The position numbers and the translations under genes are program-made. Below the pieces are notes generated by a model. The model was not told where the DNA came from, ran no database searches, and saw nothing but the letters and a program-made list of their open reading frames with translations. This document shows, piece after piece, positions 44,464 to 53,197 of a DNA stretch of 64,000 bases. Every line of letters starts with the position of its first letter. Position 1 is the first letter of the stretch. Origin of the DNA: Pseudanabaena sp. lw0831 (GTDB lineage: Bacteria > Cyanobacteriota > Cyanobacteriia > Pseudanabaenales > Pseudanabaenaceae); assembly GCF_016584665.1 (NCBI RefSeq), contig NZ_BBJB01000114.1:1-64000 (forward strand), read 5' to 3'.

Positions 44464-46194
44464 TTAGCTATTGATGTAAGGAATGCGTGGAATTGAAGCA
44501 ATTAAAGCCTTAGTATATTCATGTCGAGGATTGGTCAACACTTCTGCGGTACTGTCCTGCTCTACAATTTTACCGCTACGCATCACAGCAATGCGATCGC
44601 AGAAAAACTGGGCAACAGCGAGATCGTGGGTAATGAAGATATAAGTTAGCTTAAATTCTTGTTTGAGATCGCGCATTAACTGCAAAACTTGGCTCTGAAT
44701 CGATGCATCAAGCATACTGACTGGCTCATCACAGATAACTAATTTAGGGTTAGTAATCAAAGCACGGGCGATCGCCACTCGTTGCAATTGACCACCCGAC
44801 AAATCCGAAGGATAACGTTCGGCTAATTGCGAATTTAGTCCCACTTTTTCGAGAATTGCATATACTTTTTCGCGGGCTGATTCCAGATCGGGGGCGAGTT
44901 TGTGAATCAGTAAAGGATCGGCGACGCTGCGAAATACGGTCATATAGGGACTAAAGCAAGCACGGGGATCTTGGAAAATCATCTGCATCTGCGATCGCAT
45001 TTGGCGAAGTTGTTCACCTTTGAGTCTAGTTAGTTCTACGCTATTAAACCGCACTGAACCGCGATCGGGTTTAATCAATTGCAGAATTGCACGTCCCGTT
45101 GTGCTTTTGCCAGAACCACTTTCGCCAATAATACCAAAAGTTTCTCCTGAGATGATTTCTAAGTCAACGCCATCAACTGCCCTGACTAACCCAATCGAAG
45201 GATCAACCAATCGCGTCAGCAGATTTCCGCCAGTGACATAATGTTTTTTGAGATGATTAACATAGAGAATTACTCTGGGTGCTGATTTTGGAGGAACCAG
45301 AGTTTTCTCAATTACCTTAACTTCTTCCCGATCTAGGTTCTCTTCTACAGGATTCTCTGAGACATGTTCGGGGATATCCCCTAGAACTTCCCGATCTTGA
45401 ACTTCAGAAATATCTTGTCTAGAAGATAATACCTCAGGATGAAAATGGAGAACAGAAGCCAGTAAGCTTTGGGTATAGGGATGTTGCGGGGAACGGAAAA
45501 TTTGTTCGACGGCTCCAGTCTCCACGATCGCACCGTTATACATGACGGCAATGCGATCGCAATATTCGGCAACCATACCAAGATCGTGGGTGACTAGCAG
45601 TAAGCCCATAGAACGGGTTTTGCGAAGTTCGGTTAGTTCCTTGAGAATATCGGTGGCAACAGTGACATCCAGACTAGTAGTTGGCTCATCCGCAATCAAT
45701 AAAACAGGATTAAGTAGTAGCGAAAGCGCGATCGCTACCCTCTGACGCATCCCACCACTAAATTCATGGGGATATTGCTTAGCTCGTGATGGATCGATAC
45801 GAACGGCTTTAAGCGCATCTTTTAGCCGTTGTTGAGCGGATTGGGCTGAGAGCTTAAGATAATGAGATGCTAATACTTCTAAACCATGTGCCTCGATGCT
45901 CATCAATGGATCGAGCCTTGTCATCGGATCTTGAAATATTAATCCAACCTTTTCGCCGCGCCATGAGCCATCTTTTTTCTCTGCGATCGCTTCGCCATCG
46001 ACACAGATTGTCCCTTCAATATTCGCATATTTGGGTAGTAGCTTAATTAGCGATCGCCCAATCGTTGATTTGCCACAGCCGCTTTCGCCGATTAAACCTA
46101 GCGCTTCACCTGCTTGTAAATGGAAAGTAACGCGATCGACCGCAGGCTCTGCATCGCCATAACGAACAGTCAAGTTTTCGACTTCAAGCAGCAT
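44464..46194 (-). CDS. ABC transporter ATP-binding protein with two fused ATPase domains (oligopeptide type)
   Basis: 576 aa from MLLEVENL. Two complete DppD/DppF-like ATPases in one chain: first with GESGCGKST, Q-loop FQDP, FSGGMRQRVAIAL and LIADEPTTSLD; second with GESGSGKSTTGR, FQDPRACF, LSGGQLQRVAIARA and VICDEPVSMLD. Each is followed by the peptide-transporter tail HPYTQSLL or HEYTKALI. An acidic, Glu/Val-rich linker (about 270-315) joins them. No permease or binding protein gene is adjacent, so its partners are elsewhere. A role in di/oligopeptide or nickel uptake is inferred from the family. Confidence 0.93.
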   Translation of the reverse strand: MLLEVENLTVRYGDAEPAVDRVTFHLQAGEALGLIGESGCGKSTIGRSLIKLLPKYANIEGTICVDGEAIAEKKDGSWRGEKVGLIFQDPMTRLDPLMSIEAHGLEVLASHYLKLSAQSAQQRLKDALKAVRIDPSRAKQYPHEFSGGMRQRVAIALSLLLNPVLLIADEPTTSLDVTVATDILKELTELRKTRSMGLLLVTHDLGMVAEYCDRIAVMYNGAIVETGAVEQIFRSPQHPYTQSLLASVLHFHPEVLSSRQDISEVQDREVLGDIPEHVSENPVEENLDREEVKVIEKTLVPPKSAPRVILYVNHLKKHYVTGGNLLTRLVDPSIGLVRAVDGVDLEIISGETFGIIGESGSGKSTTGRAILQLIKPDRGSVRFNSVELTRLKGEQLRQMRSQMQMIFQDPRACFSPYMTVFRSVADPLLIHKLAPDLESAREKVYAILEKVGLNSQLAERYPSDLSGGQLQRVAIARALITNPKLVICDEPVSMLDASIQSQVLQLMRDLKQEFKLTYIFITHDLAVAQFFCDRIAVMRSGKIVEQDSTAEVLTNPRHEYTKALIASIPRIPYINS

Positions 46195-46251
46195 GTTTTT
46201 TAAGGACTGAGTATCTAAGCATCTCAAGCTAAAATATCATGCTTCAAGACA

Positions 46252-46343
46252 CTTACAGTGCTTTGCGCTGACAGGGCAACCAAGATTTTTGTTAAAAGTG
46301 TTGTAAAGCAAGACTTTTAACAAAAATCTTCTGATCTGCTGAG
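46252..46343. repeat. Family B repeat, partly decayed
   Basis: It starts CTTACAGTGCTTTGCGCT, as in the copy at 17162. The inner palindrome arms (AAGATTTTTGTTAAAAGT and complement, one mismatch next to the loop GTAAAGC) are new sequence. The right end CTGATCTGCTGAG is weak. Confidence 0.75.
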
Positions 46344-46353
46344 TCAAAAAAAT

Positions 46354-46392
46354 AACAGAGAGTTACGGCGCAAAGTACCGCCTCTCTCTGTT
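46354..46392. terminator. cobQ terminator-like hairpin
   Basis: AACAGAGAG pairs with CTCTCTGTT across GGCGCAAAGTACCGCC. It lies just past the cobQ stop codon on the minus strand. Confidence 0.65.
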
Positions 46393-46420
46393 TCCACTAA
46401 ATTGGTAAAAGCTATACATT

Positions 46421-47902
46421 CTAGATATCGAGATAACGATGAATTGCAGTAAGGTCTAGATGTGTTTCTAGCAAGTCTGCCATATCGTTATAAAGCTTTT
46501 GTTGATGATCTTGCCAAGAGATAGTGGCTGACTGATGTTCAGGAATATTTGCCAATCTGGTTAAAGCTTGGCGCACAGCAGCCGATTCAAATAGACCGTG
46601 TAAATAACTGCCCCATACCCGATCGTATTGCATTCCTTCATCACGAAACTCGCGATCGCATTGCACTTGCAGTAAAGGTTGGATTTGCGAAGATGCACTT
46701 GCCTCAGTTAATTTGGTAACTCCCATATGAATTTCATAGGTCATCCATTTATCGATAGATTGCGAACTTTGCCAGATCGCATGTACCTGACGCACCTGTT
46801 TGGTTGCCATAAATTCGGTGCTAATTGGTAATAGTCCCAAGCCTGCCACTTCCCCTGAGGAACCAGCAACACCTTCGCGATCGCATAGATATTTTCCCAA
46901 CATCTGGTAGCCACCACAGATACCAACGATCGGAACGCCGCGATGATGTGCAGCCAGAATTGCATTTCCTAATCCTGAAGTTCTTAACCATTGCAGATCA
47001 CTGAGAGTATTTTTGCTGCCAGGGAGAATAATGATCTTTGCATTGTCTAAATCCGCAATGGTTTTCGCCCAAACGGTCTCTATGCCTAAATCTAATTGCC
47101 AAGGCTGACTATCTTGAGAATTAGATAAATATGGAAATCTAATCCATGCGATCTTTGCGCCCTGACCTTTCGCTTCTGCTTCGCTACATAAACTGTCTTC
47201 ACTCTCAGGTTGTAGATCTGCGGCATAGGGAAGAACTCCTAAATAAGGAAGATGTGGCATATGCTCGCGAAAGTGTTTTTCCGCATCACTAAACAATCGT
47301 AAATCACCACGAAATTTGTTGACAATAAAGCCTAATCCCAAATCCCTTGCAGTTTCAGGTAGAAGCTGATGCGTACCTATTATCTGAGCAAACACCCCTC
47401 CCTTCTCAATATCCCCAACCAGAATCCAACGTCCTTGCAGGTGGACGATCGGGCGTAAATTTACGAGATCGCGATGCATGAGATTTAGTTCTACAGGGCT
47501 GCCAGCACCTTCTAACAGCAAAACATCACAGCGATCGCGCCAATATTCGAGAGAGTCACGCACAGTCTCCCAGAGAGTCTCAATATGTCGATAATAATCA
47601 ATTGCCGCGATATGTTGACGGGCTTCTCCTAATAAGACCAATTGCGAAGTTCCATTTCCTGATGGCTTTAAAAGAATTGGATTCATCTCTACTATGGGAC
47701 GCATCCCACAGGCGATTGCTTGTACTGCTTGCGCTCGACCTATTTCTCCGCCTTCAAAGGTCACATAGGAATTATTCGACATATTTTGCGCTTTAAATGG
47801 AGCAACTTTTACTCCATTGCGTCTCAGCCAAGCCCCTAATGCAGTAACCATCCAGCTTTTGCCAGCATTGGATGAAGTTCCTAAAACAGATATGGCTTTC
47901 AT
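46421..47902 (-). CDS. cobQ: Cobyric acid synthase
   Basis: CobQ amidates four side chains of adenosylcobyrinic acid a,c-diamide in cobalamin (pseudocobalamin) synthesis, in the cytoplasm. 493 aa from MKAISVLGTSSN. N-terminal P-loop-like GTSSNAGKSW, APFKAQNMSNNS, then a class I glutaminase domain with nucleophile Cys in GICGGYQMLG and the catalytic His in SYLHGLFE. The divergent neighbour cbiB acts just after it in the pathway, which supports the call. Confidence 0.97.
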   Translation of the reverse strand: MKAISVLGTSSNAGKSWMVTALGAWLRRNGVKVAPFKAQNMSNNSYVTFEGGEIGRAQAVQAIACGMRPIVEMNPILLKPSGNGTSQLVLLGEARQHIAAIDYYRHIETLWETVRDSLEYWRDRCDVLLLEGAGSPVELNLMHRDLVNLRPIVHLQGRWILVGDIEKGGVFAQIIGTHQLLPETARDLGLGFIVNKFRGDLRLFSDAEKHFREHMPHLPYLGVLPYAADLQPESEDSLCSEAEAKGQGAKIAWIRFPYLSNSQDSQPWQLDLGIETVWAKTIADLDNAKIIILPGSKNTLSDLQWLRTSGLGNAILAAHHRGVPIVGICGGYQMLGKYLCDREGVAGSSGEVAGLGLLPISTEFMATKQVRQVHAIWQSSQSIDKWMTYEIHMGVTKLTEASASSQIQPLLQVQCDREFRDEGMQYDRVWGSYLHGLFESAAVRQALTRLANIPEHQSATISWQDHQQKLYNDMADLLETHLDLTAIHRYLDI

Positions 47903-47914
47903 GATGTCAATACA

Positions 47915-47959
47915 ATAAGTTAGGATAGGCGACACTTCGGGCAACCTATCCTAACTTAT
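47915..47959. repeat. 15-bp hairpin between cobQ and cbiB
   Basis: Arms 47915-47929 (ATAAGTTAGGATAGG) and 47945-47959, with a 15-base loop containing ACTTCGGG. It lies 12 bp from both gene starts in a divergent region, so it overlaps the promoter or leader zone. Confidence 0.8.
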
Positions 47960-47971
47960 CATCGAATTCTT

Positions 47972-48967
47972 GTGCTAGAGCTATCTCCTAACTTTCTGAT
48001 TTTAATCTTCGCAGCAGGTCTCGATCGCCTAATTGGCGATCCTGTCAATTGGCTGCATCCAGTGCAGGTCATGGGATGGATGATCTCACAGTTTACTAAT
48101 TTGGTACTGATCAAAGATCCTGTTTCTAGCCCTCGTATTCCTCGCTTTTCACCACTAATCATGAAAATGTTAGGGCTGATTTTAGGAACTAGCATGATTT
48201 TAGGAAGTGGAATCGGCGCTTGGTTAATCGCGATCGCTTCAGCAAAAGTCCATCCTATTTTCGCGATCGCTGTTTCCAGTATTTTATTAGCCGCCTGTTT
48301 TGCGGGACGAAGTCTCCGCAATGCTGCTGAATCCGTGCTAACTGTGTTACAAACTGGCAATATCGAAAATGCTCGCCAAGAACTAAGTCGCTATGTGGGG
48401 AGGGACACGGAAAATTTGACAGAATTAGAAATTTTACGGGCTGTTTTGGAAACCGTGACCGAAAATGCGATCGATGCTGTTACCTCGCCATTGTTTTATG
48501 CCTTGATTGGTTCACTATTGTTTGATTATGGAGGTGTTGCCCTAGCGATCGCCTACAAAGCAGCTAGCACCCTCGACTCAATGGTCGGCTATCGCGAATC
48601 ACCCTATACCGATCTTGGCTGGTTTAGCGCCAAGACCGATGATGTGCTGACTTGGTTGCCCTGTCGCTTAACGGTGATAACTCTAGCTTTAATGTCGGGG
48701 AAACCCATTTATGTTTGGCAGATTTGCGATCGCGATGCCAAGCAAGACCCTAGCCCCAATTCAGGATGGAGTGAATGTGTCTATGCGGCAATTTTGCAAG
48801 TACAGGTAGGCGGCGAAAATCGCTATCGTGGTCTTATCAAACAGAAACCTTTATTGGGAGATGCGATTGAAGCGATCGCAGCACCTAAAATTTCACAAGC
48901 TCTCAAACTAACGCGCATTTGTTTTTTAATTTGGCTTAGCCTCGTCATAGTCATAGCCAATAAATAG
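47972..48967 (+). CDS. cbiB: Adenosylcobinamide-phosphate synthase
   Basis: CbiB/CobD joins aminopropanol (phosphate) to adenosylcobyric acid in the membrane. 331 aa with several hydrophobic spans. The signature AAGLDRLIGDPVNWLHPVQVMG, the loop ENAIDAVTSPLFYALIG and the AYKAASTLDSMVGY block are present. It starts with GTG at 47972; the region between it and cobQ is short and shared. The TAG stop is inside a palindrome arm. Confidence 0.96.
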   Translation: MLELSPNFLILIFAAGLDRLIGDPVNWLHPVQVMGWMISQFTNLVLIKDPVSSPRIPRFSPLIMKMLGLILGTSMILGSGIGAWLIAIASAKVHPIFAIAVSSILLAACFAGRSLRNAAESVLTVLQTGNIENARQELSRYVGRDTENLTELEILRAVLETVTENAIDAVTSPLFYALIGSLLFDYGGVALAIAYKAASTLDSMVGYRESPYTDLGWFSAKTDDVLTWLPCRLTVITLALMSGKPIYVWQICDRDAKQDPSPNSGWSECVYAAILQVQVGGENRYRGLIKQKPLLGDAIEAIAAPKISQALKLTRICFLIWLSLVIVIANK

Positions 48968-49003
48968 TAAAAAGGGATGCTGAGCATCCCTTTTTACTAT
49001 TTA
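48961..49003. terminator. Shared convergent terminator of cbiB and the FHA gene
   Basis: 20-bp perfect arms, loop TGA. The left arm holds the TAG stop of cbiB (48965-48967) and the right arm the TAG stop of the FHA gene (48997-48999). Confidence 0.93.
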
Positions 49004-50130
49004 CTAATTTGGCGACATTCATCACCAGATATTGATTTAGTACTGCCATCGGGTAAAACCTTAACGCAGGCAATATCTGTCTTTGGAGCAAAGAAAGTAT
49101 AGGCTATAACGCCTGAAAGTAATATCAAAGAAGCAGGAATTAGCACGTTTAAAGATAGCCATTTTGGGCGTAATTTCTTCTTGATACTTGCTAGCTTTTT
49201 CTGAACTGCCAAAATATGGGGATGCTTATCTTCGAGCGATCGCTTATAAATTTTGATCGCCTGTTCATAAAGATTTTTGACCTCTTGATAGCGCTTTTGA
49301 GAATAGTACATGGCAGCTAAATCTACTAAACTAGCCGCAATTTCTGGATGCTCTACACCTAACACCTTTCTTTTGATTTCTAAAGCTTGTGAAAACAATG
49401 ATTCTGCTTTTGTATATAAAGCCTGAGAATTATAAATTGCTGATAAGTCGAGCATTGCTGAGACGGCATCAGGATGATCTTCCCCCAGAGTCTGCTTACG
49501 AATGGCGATCGCTTGTAGAAATAGTTTTTCGGTTTTATCAAATTGGTTTTGCAAATAACTGATAGCTGCTAAATCTATTAAGCAATTAGCAACAAGAGGA
49601 TGTGATTCTCCATATAAATTTTGATTTACAATTAAAATTTGCTCAAGAGAGCTTTCAGCTTCAGTATATTTACCAGACTTGCGATCTTTTTGGGCTATCT
49701 CTTGTAAACATTCAAGAAAAATAGAAACTTTGCCTTGAGCATAGGGTGGCTCAGGTTCAATTCGATAAATAGCAAGAGTATTGCTACTAAAAACAATTTC
49801 ATCTCCATGCATTAAAATCCATGAATCGCGCATTTCTCCGTTAATCAACAACCCATTTGTGCTTTTCCCTTTTTCAGGAGTGCCATCACTAAGACGAAAT
49901 AATTGTAGTAGAGGAGCAGGTACAGAAATTCCTATTAAAGTTGCGTGTTCACGTGACACTGACTGCGATCGCAAAACGATCTCGTTTTCTGGAGATCGCC
50001 CAAGTACATAGCTCTTACTAGATAGCAAGATCCGTTGCTGTCCTTCAGGATCTTTCAAAATCAGATAATGCTCGAATTGACTGCCTTCAACTACGGTCGC
50101 ATCTTGTGGAGTAATGGATCTTGGATTCAT
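48997..50130 (-). CDS. FHA-domain and TPR protein with one membrane span
   Basis: 377 aa. FHA domain about 18-125 with YVLGRSPENEIVL, SVSREHATL and STNGLLING, so the phosphothreonine-binding Arg, Ser and His are present. Tetratricopeptide repeats of the kinesin-light-chain type follow (about 150-310; DLAAISYLQNQFDKTEKLFLQAI, DHPDAV, EHPEIA). A membrane span near 325-347 (IPASLILLSGVIAYTFF) and a short Cys-containing tail follow. The N-terminus is therefore probably cytoplasmic and linked to Ser/Thr-kinase signalling (inference). Confidence 0.88.
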   Translation of the reverse strand: MNPRSITPQDATVVEGSQFEHYLILKDPEGQQRILLSSKSYVLGRSPENEIVLRSQSVSREHATLIGISVPAPLLQLFRLSDGTPEKGKSTNGLLINGEMRDSWILMHGDEIVFSSNTLAIYRIEPEPPYAQGKVSIFLECLQEIAQKDRKSGKYTEAESSLEQILIVNQNLYGESHPLVANCLIDLAAISYLQNQFDKTEKLFLQAIAIRKQTLGEDHPDAVSAMLDLSAIYNSQALYTKAESLFSQALEIKRKVLGVEHPEIAASLVDLAAMYYSQKRYQEVKNLYEQAIKIYKRSLEDKHPHILAVQKKLASIKKKLRPKWLSLNVLIPASLILLSGVIAYTFFAPKTDIACVKVLPDGSTKSISGDECRQISK

Positions 50131-50167
50131 AGTTAAGAGGGGCGATTGCTAATTACGAAGAGCGCAA

Positions 50168-50275
50168 TAAGTAGCTAGGCACAATTAAACATAAAATCCC
50201 AAAACCTGTACCGCCCGCGCAGCGGGCGGTACAGGTTTTGGTTCTAGTTTTTTAATTATGCAGAGGTACTTGGTC
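50168..50275. repeat. Family C repeat with 20-bp triloop hairpin
   Basis: The left flank ATAAGTAGCTAGGCACAATT continues AAACATAAAA; the right flank is TTTTTTAATTATGCAGAGGT then ACTT. The hairpin arms are 50199-50218 and 50222-50241 with loop GCA. A 27-base core is identical to the copy at 6204-6246. Confidence 0.88.
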
Positions 50276-50367
50276 AGAATATTCAAATACTTGAAACTTT
50301 TGACATTGATTAAAACTAACCTACCCACATCAAACTTGCAAGAAGCAATATAAGATATTTGGCTGAA

Positions 50368-50468
50368 GCAATCAGATATGAAGCAAAGCGTCACATCTGA
50401 TTGCTTCACAATCAAACCCAAAACAGTTGCGGCTGGCTTTCCCCGCCGCAACTGTTTTGGGTTTGATT
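50368..50468. repeat. Two hairpins downstream of the membrane-protein gene
   Basis: 50368-50404 has arms from GCAATCAGATATGAAGC with two mismatches around AAAGC. 50410-50433 and 50445-50468 form 24-bp perfect arms with an 11-base loop; the second is a likely terminator of the gene at 50477. Confidence 0.85.
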
Positions 50469-50476
50469 TGCCTAAT

Positions 50477-51244
50477 TTATGCGCTCTTAAAAAAACGAAT
50501 AATTTCTCGAACTTGTTCTAAAAATTGGCTGTCTGCACTCAATTGCGCGATCGCTTGTCGAGATTCACGCGCTAAGCGATCGTGATCGCGATCATTGGTA
50601 GCTCGTAAATCTTCAACATTTGCACCTAGTCGGGATAGATCTTTGCGCGTCTCATCGGCAAACTGCTCATATTTTGTCACCCACGAATAAGGATTTTCAG
50701 TACTTAGTTGCTCGTTAATTTGTCGAACTGACTCTTCCAAATTAATAAAGCGTTGCCGTAACTCCATTACGTCTTCGCGAGGATAATCAATTTGTTGTGA
50801 GATTAACCTTAATCGTTGAGCTATATATTCATAGGCACTAATTGCAGGACGTAATATGGTCAACATCAGCGCCGCGATCGCACCCACATAACCGATCGTG
50901 CCAACGCCGCTCGATGCTAAAACATATAGGGCGATCGCCGAAATTACATGTAATGCGATCGCTAATCCTAGGGATTTTTGGGCAAGCGATCGCACATAGG
51001 GTAATTGGTTCTCATCGACAGCGATGCCTTTATCCTTAGAAATTTCCGCTTGATTGAGTACAGCCTTGGACTGAAAGTAAACGTTCCAAGGCACAGTGAC
51101 GATAATGATCAGCCACACAAAAATGCTGGCTCCAATTACCCAATCAATAAAATTGCCAAAGGGTAAATCCAACCATTGCGTTAGTCCAAATCCTGCCAAA
51201 AAGATCAGTAGCAAAGCTCCAAGCCAACCAATAAAATTGCCCAT
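50477..51244 (-). CDS. Conserved membrane protein with C-terminal coiled coil
   Basis: 255 aa from MGNFIGW (AGGT upstream; ATG 27 bp earlier is possible). Spans at about 5-22, 35-55 and a pair near 90-130 (ALHVISAIALYVL, IGYVGAIAALML), then a long hydrophilic helical tail (about 135-255) with heptad-like LRQRFINLEESVRQINEQL and LARESRQAIAQL. I recognise no family. The tail suggests oligomerisation or binding to a cytoplasmic partner. Confidence 0.65.
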   Translation of the reverse strand: MGNFIGWLGALLLIFLAGFGLTQWLDLPFGNFIDWVIGASIFVWLIIIVTVPWNVYFQSKAVLNQAEISKDKGIAVDENQLPYVRSLAQKSLGLAIALHVISAIALYVLASSGVGTIGYVGAIAALMLTILRPAISAYEYIAQRLRLISQQIDYPREDVMELRQRFINLEESVRQINEQLSTENPYSWVTKYEQFADETRKDLSRLGANVEDLRATNDRDHDRLARESRQAIAQLSADSQFLEQVREIIRFFKSA

Positions 51245-51276
51245 TGGGGTTACCTGAATATATAGCTGCATCAAGT

Positions 51277-51319
51277 CAAAATAAGATAGGCGGCGCTTAG
51301 CGCCGCCTATCTTATTTTG
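51277..51319. terminator. 20-bp triloop palindrome downstream of htrA
   Basis: Perfect arms 51277-51296 and 51300-51319, loop TTA, ending 22 bp from the htrA stop codon. Confidence 0.9.
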
Positions 51320-51341
51320 GGTTTATAGAAATTGGAGCATC

Positions 51342-52577
51342 CTAATTAGGGAATTTTTGTGGGAACTGAGCAGTTTCCACACTTAACGCTACCGTCTGTC
51401 CATTGCGTTTAACTTCCATATTGATCTTGTCACCAACAGCCCGATCTTCCACTAGTTGCGTGACTTGATCGGCAGTCAAGATTTCTTTGTCGTTAAACTT
51501 GGTGATGACATCACCGCGCTTAGCACCTGCCTTTGCCGCAGGGGAATCATCCACAACTCTGGTAATTAGTACACCTTTATCTTCAGAGATTTTAATGCCA
51601 AACTCAGTGTCTTGATTGACTTGTTTCTTGACATTTGCATCAACTGTCACCATCTGAATGCCAAGATAGGCACGGCTGACTTTTCCATTCGCAATTATCT
51701 GTTTAGCAATGCGCTGAGCCGTCTCGATCGGAATTGCAAACCCTAAACCCTGTGCGCCTTGAATGATTGCAGTGTTTACACCAATGACTTCACCATTTTG
51801 ATTAAGCAAGGGGCCACCTGAGTTACCAGGATTAATCGCGGCATCAGTTTGAATGAAACTAACCCGCTTATCGACTCCAATTTGACCACTATTACGCCCG
51901 ATCGCACTGATGATTCCTGCGGTAACGGTATTGTCTAAGCCAAGAGGATTACCGATCGCGATCGCCCAGTCACCTGGTTGTAAATTTTGAGAGCTGCCGA
52001 TGCTTACGGTAGGCAAATTATCAGGCTTAACTTGTACAACAGCAATATCTGTAAGTTCATCGCTACCCAAGACCTTGCCTTCGATTTGGCGACCATCTTT
52101 GAGAATCACAGTCACTTTGTCTGCGCCACTAACGACGTGGGCATTAGTGATAATATCGCCTTCTTTGTTGATGATAAAGCCTGAACCAGTGCCGCGTTCA
52201 ACCCGTTCTTTGGGCATACGACGTAATTGATCGCCAAAAAATTGGCGAAACATGGGATCGTCTAAAAATTCTTGAGGAATTTGTTGATTACCCGCCGCGA
52301 CAGTACGCGAGGCATTGATTCTCACAACGGCTGGACCTGTGCGGTTAACTGCCTCCACAACGTAATTACGAGGGACTGAGATCGATTTAACTCTGTCGCT
52401 ATCCTGTGCGATCGCTGGTGAGATCGATGCAACTTGAGTCACAGGTGTAATTAATGTTGTATTTGGCGATCGTACTCCAGACACAACTGCCCAAGCTCCC
52501 AAGATGACACCTAACAACAACATCGAAGCATAAATCAAAGGTTGCTTGTAACGAGATTTTTTATTTGAGTCTCTCAT
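51342..52577 (-). CDS. HtrA/Deg-family serine protease
   Basis: 411-aa trypsin-like protease with one PDZ domain, from MRDSNKKSRY (GGAA upstream). N-terminal signal anchor about 12-32. Catalytic triad seen in TNAHVV (His), TDIAVV (Asp) and GNSGGP (Ser); the PDZ domain begins near YLGIQM and has AKRGDVITKFN. One of the HhoA/HhoB/HtrA group that degrades damaged proteins at the membrane or in the periplasm; which of the three cannot be decided. Divergent from pstS across 620 bp. Confidence 0.95.
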   Translation of the reverse strand: MRDSNKKSRYKQPLIYASMLLLGVILGAWAVVSGVRSPNTTLITPVTQVASISPAIAQDSDRVKSISVPRNYVVEAVNRTGPAVVRINASRTVAAGNQQIPQEFLDDPMFRQFFGDQLRRMPKERVERGTGSGFIINKEGDIITNAHVVSGADKVTVILKDGRQIEGKVLGSDELTDIAVVQVKPDNLPTVSIGSSQNLQPGDWAIAIGNPLGLDNTVTAGIISAIGRNSGQIGVDKRVSFIQTDAAINPGNSGGPLLNQNGEVIGVNTAIIQGAQGLGFAIPIETAQRIAKQIIANGKVSRAYLGIQMVTVDANVKKQVNQDTEFGIKISEDKGVLITRVVDDSPAAKAGAKRGDVITKFNDKEILTADQVTQLVEDRAVGDKINMEVKRNGQTVALSVETAQFPQKFPN

Positions 52578-52730
52578 AGCTATTTCCGCGACCAATAATA
52601 CTTAACATTCTACAAAAAATTTTTTATCGTGTTGATCTTTGACGCTAGACGGAAAACCGTCACTTAACATTTAGCCACAGTTTTAAAGAATAATGCATCA
52701 CCCATGAGAACTTATTTACTCCCTTACCAA

Positions 52731-52853
52731 CGTGATGTGCAACTATTTTTGAGCCATTGCCATGAGGTTGTTTGAGATACAGAAAATTCAAACTCCTTAT
52801 TAGTGCATTACGATGAATCAAGGCTTTCAGACTCTTAGTTGCACATCGCGTTT
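52731..52853. repeat. Inverted repeat pair, possible decayed small mobile element
   Basis: CGTGATGTGCAACT (about 52731) and AGTTGCACATCGCG (about 52837) are inverted copies with one mismatch, roughly 95 bp apart. The sequence between has no open frame or palindrome. It abuts the family D palindrome. Confidence 0.5.
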
Positions 52854-52903
52854 CCAGTGAATAATTAGTGTTGCGTGGCTTCGCAACACTAATTATTCAC
52901 TGG
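52854..52903. repeat. Family D palindrome, copy 3
   Basis: 22-bp perfect arms (52854-52875, 52882-52903) around TGGCTT. The outer CCAGTGAATAATTAGTG is identical to copy 1; one inner pair differs with its complement changed too. It is located in the htrA-pstS divergent region. Confidence 0.9.
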
Positions 52904-52991
52904 TAAGGCGGAGCTTTGCGTCGCATTTATTTGTATTTGGGTTTTATGTCCTAAGCAAAACTTGCATTGCTATATTTGGTTATAGCTTGAC

Positions 52992-53044
52992 AACAAAACA
53001 GACAAGAGAGGTGGGCTTAGCCCACCTCTCTTGTCTGTTTTGTT
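52992..53044. repeat. 25-bp perfect triloop palindrome upstream of pstS
   Basis: Arms 52992-53016 and 53020-53044, loop TTA, ending 37 bp before the Pho box. It lies between divergent genes. Confidence 0.9.
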
Positions 53045-53081
53045 AATTAATCTTGACGTAAAAACTTTTTGCCAAACTAAA

Positions 53082-53111
53082 CTTAACTGCATCTTTAACA
53101 TCCCTTAACCT
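53082..53111 (+). promoter_or_regulatory. Pho box (three tandem repeats)
   Basis: CTTAACTG, CTTTAACA and CTTAACCT are spaced by exactly three bases (11-bp period), the arrangement bound by PhoB/SphR in cyanobacteria. A weak fourth unit GTTGACGG follows in register. It lies 87 bp before the pstS start. Confidence 0.85.
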
Positions 53112-53197
53112 TTGGTTGACGGATGCAGTTTAGTATCGATCTTGTCTAGTTTAAATGCCTAGTAAACCGTAACAGATATAATCGCAGTAAGATTTCT

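Noticed and set aside
50185-50451. 88-aa open frame on the minus strand
   Set aside because: It runs through two palindromes, so part of it is the translated stem; no homology sense.
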